Source: Eutypa lata
Taxonomy: Eukaryota; Ascomycota; Sordariomycetes; Xylariales; Diatrypaceae
Direction of reading: 5' to 3'
Assembly: GCA_022661535.1 (NCBI GenBank)
Contig: JAKULF010000003.1
Span: 4,526,001-4,590,000 of the forward strand
Length of the DNA: 64,000 bases
This document shows, one piece after another, positions 11,304 to 21,333 of the stretch. Both the position numbers and the translations under genes were made by a program. The notes under the pieces were generated by a model that saw only the letters and a program-made list of their open reading frames with translations, was not told where the DNA came from and made no database searches. Position 1 is the first letter of the stretch. Every line of letters begins with the position of its first letter.

Positions 11304-12510
11304 TCACGGCAAGTCCGCGCCCATCTTGACCTCCACCATAGGGCATTCAGCGAACGGTACTGCGATCGGCTTTTCCAAAGAGATCTTGACCTGCCAGCCG
11401 CGCTCCTTCATAGGCTTCGGGTCGTCCCCTATCCGGAATTCGGAGAGGATCTTGTTCCCCATGTGCGTAGCGAGGGCTTCCAGCGTCTCAAAAGACGATG
11501 CCTCCATTGCCTATACACACACAATATGGTCAGTTTGTTTTGTCTCCAGAAACGAGGAAAGACTAGATGCATCAAAAAAGGAATTTTAATAAAAGGGGGA
11601 GGGGGAAGGGGGGGGGGGGGGCTTTTCTCACCTCTACAACAACTCTCTCAATATCAGCGTGAATATCCTCCGTAGCGTCATACCGATCGATCTCGACATC
11701 AGCGACGACCATCTGCCTCGCCTTCCTCTCGTTCCCGTTGACGCCGATCAGCGTCGGCACGTGCAGGCCGTGGATCCGGAGGCTCCGGGAGTACGACCGC
11801 AGTGGGTTCTTGCTGTTGTTACTGCTGTTGTTCTCGGGTGCCTCCTCCCCGTGAAAGCACGCCGTCGTCGTCAGGCTGACGCCCGCCCCGAGCAGCGACG
11901 CCTTGGGCAGCTGCATCGAGAGCGACAGCGACCGCAGCCGCGCCGCGTCCAGGAACGGCATCTGGTCCGGCGGGAGCTCCACGCGGCTGCCGTCGACGAC
12001 GCGCCCCGTCATGCGGACCCAGAGGAGCTCGAAGACGTCGGACGAGGTGGGACCAGCAGGGGTTGCCTCGACCTCTCCCCCCTCCTCCTCCTTCTTCTTC
12101 TTCTTCTCGTCAGCATTCCCGGCAGTAGCAGTAGTCTTCCCCTTCCCCTTCTCCTTCCCCTTTCCCTGGCAGCCGAGCTCCTCCAGGCTCCCCAGCAGCG
12201 CCTTGCTCAGGTTCCCGTAGTGCACGGTCTCGGCGCCGAGCTTGTCGGAGGCGGAGGCGGCCGCAAACGGCCGCGCGAACGACACCTCGGACGAGAGCAG
12301 CACCGGCTGCGGCTTTCCCGGCCGCCCCCAGGCGTCCCGGCCGATCGGGAGCCCGGCCGCGGCGCCCTGCAGGTTCCGCACCCGGACGACGGCGATGGGC
12401 TCGCCTGCGTCCGCTCGCACCTGCCAGGCGCTCAGGAGGGGTGCCGGCGGGTCCGGCTTGTCGGTTGGCTTGATGGCGTTGGAGGGCATTCTGAAGAATG
12501 AGGGGAGCAT
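11304..12510 (-). CDS. FolB (dihydroneopterin aldolase-like) domain protein
   Basis: Two exons, 12510-11632 and 11510-11304, are joined by a 121-nt intron (donor GTGAGA, acceptor TATAG) and give 361 aa. The C-terminal half (IDRYDATEDIHADIERVVVE joined to AMEASSFETLEALATHMGNKIL) has the signature layout of dihydroneopterin aldolase/epimerase: a conserved Glu in VVVE followed by the SFETLE helix. The N-terminal half carries a related segment, so two tunnelling-fold modules are likely, separated by a Lys/Glu/Gly-rich low-complexity insert at about 12070-12170. Family knowledge suggests a pteridine/folate link, but many fungal FolB-only proteins are uncharacterised. The intron contains a run of about 17 G on the plus strand. 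The start MLPSFFRMPS could also be the second Met. Confidence 0.75.
11611..11621 (+). repeat. Poly-G run inside the FolB-gene intron
   Basis: A homopolymer of G (C on the sense strand) flanked by further G blocks from 11595 lies just inside the donor of the intron and could affect splicing or assembly accuracy. Confidence 0.8.
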
Positions 12511-13123
12511 GGTATTCCTAGGTAGACAGGTAGGTAGGTATGTAGATGTCTATAGGTGGATAAACGATCCCAAGTAAGTGGGTATGATAGTAATGAGGCA
12601 GCACTGCGTGGATGAAGACTCAGGTGTGGTATGCTAGTGTGAATGTGGGGACTCTAAAAGGGGACGGCCCAAAGTTAAAAGTTGCCTTTCGTGCTCTTGG
12701 ACTTGCAAGAGTTGTTTGCAGATGTCACAGAATGCAGGTGCCTATACATGTAAGAAAGTGTACATGTAACTATGTAGGTAATGGTCTTTAACGTACATGA
12801 TGGAATTATTTAGCTCTAGCTGACCCACTAGGCAAATACTTATTATGTCAACGTCATCTCACTGGTTGGCAAAATACCTTACGTACCTAATGTTTGTTGC
12901 AATTGAATCCATAACGCTTATGTAGTGTCACCAATACATACATCAGCCCATTCAAGTGAATTTCTACATGAGTGCTCAACTAAACAACAACTAACATAGA
13001 AGTATTTATGCTGGGTTAACTGTTTGTTACTCGACTGTATTCTCTCAGTACCATGTAGTATTAAGCTGTTTCATATCTAGTAGCATGCTTAGATAGATGC
13101 CAATTCTCAACCTCTCTAAAAAC
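12511..13123. other. Intergenic region upstream of the FolB-domain gene
   Basis: No gene is seen. It is AT-rich with TAGGTA/TACCTA motifs. It holds the FolB-gene promoter and the GNAT-gene 3' end, both genes being on the minus strand. Confidence 0.6.
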
Positions 13124-14032
13124 TCAAGCTGATGGCTCGTAAATCATCGCCCAGGTGTTATGTTTCCCAGTAGCACCCCACTTACTGAAATCAAGGCTCT
13201 GCAACTCCAGGTCTCGGAAACCGCATTTCAAATATACAGAATGTCCTGATTCAGAGGACTCAAGGTAGGCAGGAATACCTAGTCGCTTAGCTTCATCTAT
13301 ACCCCATTTCACTAGCATGGTGCCGGCTCCTCGACCCTGTATTGTGTGATAAAGTTATTAGCCGTCACTCAGACGAATGCGATCTCGCAACCAAATGCGT
13401 GCTTCAAACATATATAGAGCTGATTTTTCAAGCCGACGGAAAATGTCGTGTTGTCGGACACTTTACTAGGTATTTAGGCAGACTACATTTGAATATAAAA
13501 GCTTCAGATGCTCACCTGGTGCTTAGGGTCCGTCTGAAGTAGCTTGAGGTCTAGGTAGTGTTCCGCTGTGTCAGCCATACAACGCCCCATTGGCAAAACT
13601 TTTTATATACCCTTAAACTAGGTAGGTCGTCGGCGGGAACGGCTCACAGATGTATGGTCTATCGCCCATCAGCCGCTTCCTCTGCTCGTCGATGCCGCCG
13701 AACAGCAGCTCGCAGGCCTCGGCGTTGCACCCGGGGCCGAAGGTGCGGAGCGTGGAGCGGGGCTTCTGGGTGTCGGTGTAGATGTGCCAGCGCGCCCACG
13801 AGACCATCGGCGCCCCCTCCTCGAGGTCCGTGTCGACGACCTTGAGCCAGCGCTGCGAGCCGTCCGCCCGGAATTGCTCGATCAGCTGGGCTGCGCGGCC
13901 GCCCGCCGCGCCGGGCGGGAACGGTCCCGGGAAGAGAATCTTGTTGAACGGGCTCGGGGCGTACGCGAGGGCCTCGATCTCGGCCCCGCGCGCGGCATCC
14001 TCCTCCGTCCCTGGCCGTAGTTCGAGAGGCAT
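13124..14032 (-). CDS. GNAT-family N-acetyltransferase
   Basis: Three exons are inferred: 14032-13648, 13565-13516 and 13336-13124, giving 215 aa. All junctions use GTGAGC donors or CAG acceptors and keep frame. The acetyl-CoA pyrophosphate loop is formed across the second intron: QTDPKHQ joined to GRGAGTMLVKWG, matching the Q/R-x-x-G-x-G/A rule. The motif-B part is YLESSESGHSVYLKCGFRD. The N-terminus MPLELRPGTEEDA is typical of small fungal GNATs. The substrate cannot be told from sequence; relatives include small-molecule acetyltransferases. The middle exon is only 50 nt, so automatic annotation may miss it. It is divergent from the SET/MYND gene. Confidence 0.85.
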
Positions 14033-14866
14033 TCTTGGGATATCTTTTTCTATTCTATACTGAGCGCGGGTGAGAGAGTTGTTGAGAAGTAGGTACAGGT
14101 AACCTAGTTAGATTTCATAGCAATCATACAAGGATTGAATCGAGATATTCAGCAAACAAAGCAGTCTGATACCTACCAGCCTACGTATGTATATATTATC
14201 TGACTGAGCGGGGAGATGGCGGCATCCATATCATTCTTGCCCTCCAAATTGGTCGAAGGATTGCACAGGGTTGGCCCCTTGACCAGCCCCTACCTGAGTA
14301 TATACCGGTGAGTCATACGGGCTCTACTCTTGTATTTGGGCAATGCCATGCTGCAACATCGCCAACCTCTGAATCGGTAGGTAAGAAGACATTTATACTG
14401 TTCTAGAGTCTGGAGTATAAATGCTTTTCAATTCAAGAGGTCTCAAATCGGCCGGCTTGGCGGACCGACGAGAACTGGTGGGGTTCGGAGAGGCTAGGTA
14501 CCTATTTTGCCTATCGTTCATGTAAGTATCAATGAAGCTTTCAATTCATTACATATTCCACATGCTTACTACCTACCTAGGTACTGGACATACGTGATTT
14601 ATAGCCAGCGGGTTTAGGATGTTTAGCATACTGGTTGGCCCCTTCTCACCATAATCCCAAGTATTCCTGATTACCACCTGGGAATTCACACGGCGCATGA
14701 TTGGTTAAGTGTAATATCAATTAAAAAATATATATACTTCGTACCGCTGTTCTAACTAAGCATTTATTATCTATTACCTACGTACTACTTACAGCCTACT
14801 CTACCCCCCTGCTTTCACCACGCCCTATAGGAGGCACAACCATATAACACAAATAACACCATAAAA
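14033..14866. promoter_or_regulatory. Divergent promoter region of the GNAT and SET/MYND genes
   Basis: No gene is seen in 830 bp. The region is AT-rich, has several ACCTACCTAGGTA motifs, and must contain both promoters. Confidence 0.5.
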
Positions 14867-16749
14867 ATGCCCACCATCCCTTCAACTCTGACCTTGTCCG
14901 GGACACCCTCTAGATCCCGAGGTCGCCGCCTCCTCGCCTCGAGGGCCTTCGCCCCCGGTGATCTAATCGCCACGTTCAACAACAACAACAACAACGATGG
15001 CGATGCGCTCGTCGCGATCCCCGACAGCGCGCACCTATCCTCAACGTGCAGCTGGTGTCTGTCGTCATCGTCATCATCGTCCGAATCTGGGTCAATAGCG
15101 GTGCGCGCCTGCACGGGGTGCCGAGCAGCAGCATACTGCTCGACGCCGTGCCAGAGGGCTGACTGGGCCCGCGCCCACAAGGGCGAGTGCAAGGCATTTC
15201 AGCGCGTGCGTGCCGAGGGTCGCGATGCCACCATGCTGCCGACGCCGGTGCGGGCGCTCGTGAGGCTCCTGCTTTTGATGGCTCGGTCGGGGGACGCCGC
15301 CGCCGTGGGGGAGCTGGAGGGCCATGTTGGGGCGTTTCGGGACGCGAAAATGGATGGAAGTGGTAGTGAGCGCTGGCGCGACATGGAATTGCAAGCTTTT
15401 GCGGCGCTGCATTATCTAGGGAGGGAGGCGAGCCCGGGGAGTGTTGCTGGGGCGGTCGAGATCTTGTGCAAGGTATGTTACGTGAGAGGACCTAAAATGA
15501 GGAGGAAAAGGGGCCCTGCAGCGATAGACGGCGAGAATTGGGTCAGGAAGGTATAAGTAAGGATGATCGTTGATGAAGATGCTAACTGGAGGTTCGGGCC
15601 AATAGATGCAAGTGAACTCGTTCAACATGGCCGACGCAGATATTGAACAGTCCGGGCTGTTCCTCGATCCCGCGCTGGCAATGGTCAATCATTCGTGCGT
15701 CCCGAACGCTTTCGTGCAGTTCGCGGGCCGCAAGGCGATGTTACGAGCTTATCAGGAAATCAAGAAAGACGAAGAGGTCGAAATATCATACATTGGTAAG
15801 CTCCGTTTGCATTATACTTACATGGTAACCTTGGCTAATAAAATTATAATATACATAAGAGTGCACATTGCACCGCGCACATCGCCAGGAAGCACTGAGG
15901 TCGCGGTATCACTTTGATTGTATTTGCCCGCGGTGTAGAGATGATCTCGATGTATACCAGGTTTGCCGAGTCTATCCTCATCTTGAACTAAACTCCTTCA
16001 GCCTCGCTCCCGACATACAAGTGCTTCGGAAACCTCCTGTGCAAGAGTCCCTCAATTCGAACATGTCCCTACAACGCAACGTAGAGGAGGTATACCCGGG
16101 CTGCTCAACGTCACTACAGGGTATAGATACTCTTGAAAAGCGGGAAGAGCTTCGGCGACGCTGGAGCATGTGCAAGCAACTTCGAAAGACCAAGATGTTC
16201 GCCATCGAACCGCTGAGCCAGGTTTTAGTAGAGGCAGGCGTTTATTTTGGAGAACAGGGTGACTTTGCAGCTGCATTGGCTATTTCATGCTTTATAGCAT
16301 TAGAAATCGACCCGTATCGATATCCCATGCCCTTTGCTGCACAACGAGTTAAGAGCTTGCTGATGATAGCAAAACTTTTGACCAACACCGCACCTGGCGT
16401 ATCTTCACCTCCAATAGGTGACACGAAGGGAGCCGCGAAGACCAGGCTTTCTGAGCTGTTGGCCAAGACAGACCAAGTCACAATATGCCATGCCATGCTC
16501 GTTTTGGTGCTACACTGGGGCCCAGCGGCCCACTCGTCTGAGTGGCAGGTGTGCTCCGAAGCTAAAGGTTTATTAAAAGATATCAAAACTCTACCGGGCC
16601 GGGAGAAGGAATATGCCATGGTGGAAACGTTATATAGGAATCCAAACGGACCGGACGAGAGTATCTACTTTGAGATCGGAGTTCTAAGACCAATCCGGGA
16701 GCTGTCTGAGATAGCTTTAGATATCATGGCCCTCGAGTTTGAATCTTGA
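14867..16749 (+). CDS. SET and MYND domain protein (SMYD-like lysine methyltransferase candidate)
   Basis: Three exons, 14867-15472, 15606-15795 and 15860-16749, encode 561 aa. The arrangement is that of SMYD proteins: an N-terminal SET half (RLLASRAFAPGDLIA), an inserted MYND zinc finger (about residues 61-106: CSWC, then ACTGC, YCSTPCQ and HKGEC), the SET catalytic part with NHSC at about 230-233 and EISYIE at about 261-266, then a post-SET CICPRC and a helical C-terminal region. The motifs expected for S-adenosylmethionine and lysine binding are present. The target could be a histone or another protein. Oddities are an in-frame AAC repeat (poly-Asn) before the finger and a poly-Ser tract inside it. 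The gene ends 24 bp before the stop of the convergent Mis18-like gene. Confidence 0.85.
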
Positions 16750-16773
16750 CGTTTTCATCCCTGTAGAGACGTA

Positions 16774-18424
16774 TTATCTGATATTTGTGCCCTCAACCCT
16801 TCGATTTTTCCTTGCCGACGCCGAGGACTTAATACGCTTCAAGGACCTTTTGTCGATAGCGCCAGATTTTGTAAGGCGTAGAGAACTTGGTACGCCCAAA
16901 TTTGTCAGCTGGGTTCCAGTAGATGGCGGTAAACTCGTAGATTCATTCGACCCTTTGCTCACAGCCGAGCCTTCGGCTTGCGAATAATTTGAGCCATCCG
17001 GCGTCAATGTGTTCTGCCCTGGAAATGTAGAAGACCACTTTCTCTTCGGGGAATCTATAGAAGGAGCAACTCCTTTTTGCTGATGTGCTTCAGGTATACC
17101 ATCTCTGATAGCCTCTTTCTGTGACTCCATTCTCTGGACCCTTCCTTTCAGTAACTCGAATTCCATCTGCAACGGTTCAACCTGACTTGCTCTCTGACTG
17201 ACTCTGGTAATACTGCTTGTGAGGATATCAATCTCTCGTGAAGGGAACGTCCCATCACCAGACAAATTCCTCTGAGGTGGATTGCGAGATAGTTCCTCTC
17301 TCAGAAGCTCAACCTCTGCTCTTAAGGAGACTACGTCCTCTGCATAAGTTTTCGCTGTGGATACACTTTCCCTAGCAATCTTCTTCGTATCATCTAACTC
17401 ACGTCGTAAGCACTCTATGTCATTACGGGCGGTGTCCAGTTCCTCCTTCCAAGCATTGCGCTCTTGCTGCAGTGACCCCTCACATCTCTGGATGTCGCTA
17501 GTCAGGTCCTTACGCACTTTAGTTATAGCCTTTCCAGCATTGCTAACAGCTTCTTCAAGACGGTCGAAATGGGCTGTGCTTTGCGAACTTTGTTTGACTT
17601 CTTCAACCTTGTCTTCGAGGGAAGTCATTTTCTTCTCTATGACATCTGTTTTCGACGTACTGCTAACTAGATCTCGCTGTGTTTGAGACACATTGCTCTT
17701 GAGCTTCATAGCCGCTTCTTCGATGCGTTTCATGGAGTTGTTAAAGGAAGAGACTACTTCATTACCTATGCTGTTAAGTTTTTGGATATCTCCTTGTTGG
17801 GCCTCTACATCTGACGCTAAACGGTTGAGCTTTGACTCGTCATCTGACGATGGAGCAGTGGTTTTCTCCTCGAAGCGGTTTCTAGCACCATCACTGTTTG
17901 CACCAATTGGTGGATCTTCATAGCCATTGTCGGAAATATGTCGTAGCTTGAGTGTCCGCCCTATGCTTGGTGGTACAGAAAGACCTGCTTGGCTAGTAAC
18001 CACCACAGACGAGAGCCTCAACAGAAGTTGGTTCCTATATGATTCTCTTAGTCTTACATTACATAGTGGGAGATGCGAAACTCAATATGCATTAGGCTCA
18101 CGTGTGTAAAACGTAGTTTGCCGGTGTCTTTTTACACCTAAGACCAACAACTGTTTGGCAATTCCCACAGGCAACATCTTGGAGGAAGCTATAGATAAAT
18201 CCATCAGCGATATTATACACCGGGAGAGGACTGGTACAGAGCCCATACCATTTGTCCACTAGAGTCTGCTTTTCACCTAGACGTACTTCCCCTGTTGGAA
18301 TGATGTCTAACTCGTCGTTATAGGTAGTGGGGCCGATGTAGCCTTTGCCGACTTGGATCCATAAATTTAACAGTTCGCCCCAGGTCCAACCGCATTTCTT
18401 GCAGGAACAGACAATATGCTCCAT
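16774..18424 (-). CDS. Mis18/Yippee-like zinc-binding protein with long coiled coil
   Basis: Two exons, 18424-18102 and 18034-16774, with a 67-nt intron give 527 aa. The first about 120 residues carry two CxxC pairs (CKKC at 8-11; CGNC at 86-89, followed by GLRC) and run across the intron into TNQLLLRLSSVVV. This layout resembles the Yippee/Mis18 fold; Mis18 helps load CENP-A at centromeres. Residues from about 160 to 360 are a predicted coiled coil (heptad-rich EEAAMKLKSNV, LEDKVEEVKQ, LRAEVELLREEL). The tail is basic (KRSLKRIKSSASARKNRR), which would suit a nuclear protein. Known Mis18 proteins are shorter, so the assignment is tentative; a generic Yippee-domain protein is the main alternative. 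Confidence 0.6.
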
Positions 18425-19260
18425 CACGACTTTTGAGAACCGACCAGGCAGAGTAGGTACTCAGAATGTGCTTCAGCTGGCAGGTATAAAGCTTGGGCGG
18501 TTGATTGTTCCTTTAACCCATCTTATCTACCTGGCGGTTGGCTGTTCTCTGATTTAATAAGTAGAGATGATCTGATAATGTCACGATCTTGATGGAGAAT
18601 AAAATAAAACTTCAATGATATGATAATTGATGTGCCTGCCAACTACCAAAGTGCAACTACCTACATAACTAGTATGTATCTACATAATAGGTAAAGCTTT
18701 ATCAGTAACTATTAACTAAGGTTACTGATAAGGAACCAGTGGAGGGGAAAAGGAACGAGAACTCTACCTGGATGTACCTAATGGAGTAGGTACCTAAATC
18801 TCAGTGACCGAGTCCCACACTTTTCTTTACTTTTAGTACTTAACATCAATTATTTAGTGAACGAAAACCTCATTCTAGGTCAAGTACGGTGTCCATAGCA
18901 ATCACCGTAGGTACATTAGCGGCAAAGTACCTCCTCTAAACCAGCGGACGAACCTACTGAGCCCGGCTACTTACAGTACAATATGTACATACATACATAC
19001 ACACATACCTACCTATGTAGGTAAGTACCTACATAGGTTAGTTAAGCTTCCCAAGTTGCATTCTTTGATTTCTTCTCTATCACATCCCACCTCCCACCTT
19101 AAAATCGTAGGTTGATTCGATAGCTTCGAGCATCTGCAATATTCAACATCCAACACCTAAAGTTACATATTCATGTACTACCTCACGTGTCAGTTTTAAA
19201 ATAAGCTGACAATCCTTACTCTTCTCCCTCTTCCACCATCTAAAGTTATCCAATGCGACA
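18425..19260. promoter_or_regulatory. Divergent promoter region of the Mis18-like and REX1-like genes
   Basis: No gene is seen. It is rich in TAGGTA/TACCTA motifs, with a TACATACATACATAC run near 18985. Confidence 0.5.
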
Positions 19261-21333
19261 ATGTCTTCTGATGAACACCCCCAATTGGCAACTGAGTTGA
19301 TCATGGATGAAAATACCCTTGACCTCGGAACCAACATCAATAGCATCGATGACGGCACAGACAACAGTACCGACACTAGCCTAAAGCGCTCGAAACCTCA
19401 TGATGAAGATGAAGAAGCATGGGAAACCGTAGAGCGTTCTTCCAAGAAATCCAAGAAGGCCAAAAAGGTTCCTTCGAAAGAGTCACCTAATTATCCTTCC
19501 ATTACCTTCAACTACAATGCGAAGCTCCAGTCCAAGATTACTCTTGATCATCTACGCAATCTGATACTGTACATCTTCGCCGAAGGCGTGTCTCCACAAT
19601 GGGTTTCCATCTGCCACCGACCCCAATTCCGAAAGATCGTTGCAATAATGGTTCCTGGACTTGAAGAAGCTATGTTCAAGCAGGATGTCGATTTCGCTAC
19701 CTACAATGACCCTCCGATAGACGGCGACATGACTCCTCGAGTCTTGACTTCTCCCGATGACTACTACCCTCGCCTTCTCAAGAAGGACGAGTTACCCGAG
19801 ATATTGAAAAACTTTGCAGACATGTTCTCCCACCTATGGCCCGTCCGGACTCCTGGCAACGAGAGATTCGGTCAGATGCGTTCTCCCCTAGGAACCATAC
19901 TTACTGCGACTGCGGAAAAGACCAAGGAAGAGAAGTCCAAAAGAGGTGTCCAACCAGCGAAAGAGCCCAAGGGCTGGAAAGACGAGCGCACTAGAATCAC
20001 CGAGTTTTTGGCTATGCCTGAAGACTTGCAACAGAACAGCTATATACTGCATCCCGCCAATCTTCCAATGGACCGACGCAAAGATTATATATTTCCCGAA
20101 GGATGGATCCACACCAATGTTGAAAACTTTGAGGATGGCGACGTACCCGAGGCGGAGATCGAGCAAGGCAGCATCACAGCCGGCCGAGAGGTTCTAGCGC
20201 TGGACTGCGAGATGTGTGTGACTGGACCTGACGAGTATTCTCTGACAAGAATCAGCCTTGTTAGTTGGGATGGTACCGTTGTTCTCGATGAACTTGTCAG
20301 ACCTGATAAACCCATTGTTGATTATGTCACTCGTTTCTCGGGTATCACCGAGCAGATGTTAGCTCCTGTCCAGACGACTTTGAGAGATATACAAGCCAAG
20401 CTTCTAGAAATCCTACACCCGCGCACCATTCTTCTAGGGCACTCCTTAGAATCAGATTTGAAGGCTCTGAAACTTTCACATCCGTTCATCATAGATACAG
20501 CCATTCTATTCCCTCACAACCGGGGTATGCCGCTTAAGAACAGCCTCAAATTCCTAGCGCAACGGTTTTTGAAGCGCGAAATCCAGAAGGGCGCTTCCGG
20601 TCACGACTCTATAGAGGATGCCAAGGCTTGTCTGGACCTGGTGAAGCAGAAGTGCGAGAAGGGAAAATCGTGGGGTAATCATGAATCTCAAGGTGAAAAC
20701 CTATTCCGACGTCTGCACCGTGCAGGCAAGGCCTACCGTGCAAATGGTGGCAGCGAAGCTACAGGTGGGGCGAGCGTTGGTAAAACGAGCGCTATGATCG
20801 ATTGGGGTGATCCTATGAAGGGCGCTGGTGCAGCGTCCAACTATCCCATCGGATGCAAGTCAGACGATGAGGTAGTCCAGGGAGTCGAACGTGCCCTTTT
20901 CGGAGACCCGTTGGCCGAGCAGATCCCCGCTGGTGGCGTGGACTTCGTATTCGCGCGGTTTCGAGAGCTCGAGGCTCTCCAGGGTTGGTGGAATAGGAAC
21001 AGATCAGGAATCGAGAGCGGGTTAGACTTGTTGTTTCCACCCGACCTTTCGGGGATGCCGCTTGAGACCTGTCTCCGGAACCTCACCGAGCGCATCAAGC
21101 ATATATATGATTCTCTCCCTCCTTGCACAGCTTTCATCATTTTCAGCGGCTCCGGCAACCCGCGTGAGATGAGTCGTTTGCAAGCCATGCAAGCTCAGTA
21201 CAAGCAAGAATACAACAGACCAGGAAGCAACTGGGATGACCTTAGCGTCAAGTGGACCGACTTGGAGGACCAGGCGCTGAGAAAGGCGGTTGGATTCGCA
21301 CGGAATGGAATTGGTTTTATTGGAGTCAAATAG
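19261..21333 (+). CDS. rex1: RNA exonuclease of the Rex1 (Rnh70) type
   Basis: A single exon encodes 690 aa. It is a 3'-5' RNA exonuclease of the DEDDh class; Rex1 trims 5S rRNA, tRNA and other small-RNA 3' ends in the nucleus. The active-site motifs are visible: ALDCEMC (D315 and E317), LLGHSLESDLKAL, and HDSIEDAKACLDL with the conserved H and D. The N-terminus is acidic and then Lys-rich (SSKKSKKAKK), a probable nuclear localisation signal. The N-terminal domain (about 80-240) matches the helical region found in fungal Rex1 relatives. The C-terminus (from about 510) is a further conserved region ending in GFIGVK. The related Rex3/Rex4 are much shorter, which favours Rex1. Confidence 0.87.
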   Translation: MSSDEHPQLATELIMDENTLDLGTNINSIDDGTDNSTDTSLKRSKPHDEDEEAWETVERSSKKSKKAKKVPSKESPNYPSITFNYNAKLQSKITLDHLRNLILYIFAEGVSPQWVSICHRPQFRKIVAIMVPGLEEAMFKQDVDFATYNDPPIDGDMTPRVLTSPDDYYPRLLKKDELPEILKNFADMFSHLWPVRTPGNERFGQMRSPLGTILTATAEKTKEEKSKRGVQPAKEPKGWKDERTRITEFLAMPEDLQQNSYILHPANLPMDRRKDYIFPEGWIHTNVENFEDGDVPEAEIEQGSITAGREVLALDCEMCVTGPDEYSLTRISLVSWDGTVVLDELVRPDKPIVDYVTRFSGITEQMLAPVQTTLRDIQAKLLEILHPRTILLGHSLESDLKALKLSHPFIIDTAILFPHNRGMPLKNSLKFLAQRFLKREIQKGASGHDSIEDAKACLDLVKQKCEKGKSWGNHESQGENLFRRLHRAGKAYRANGGSEATGGASVGKTSAMIDWGDPMKGAGAASNYPIGCKSDDEVVQGVERALFGDPLAEQIPAGGVDFVFARFRELEALQGWWNRNRSGIESGLDLLFPPDLSGMPLETCLRNLTERIKHIYDSLPPCTAFIIFSGSGNPREMSRLQAMQAQYKQEYNRPGSNWDDLSVKWTDLEDQALRKAVGFARNGIGFIGVK

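Noticed and set aside
11659..12501. 280-codon plus-strand open frame
   Set aside because: It is antisense to the GC-rich FolB-domain gene, lacks any domain and has Arg/Pro/Leu bias from the opposite strand.
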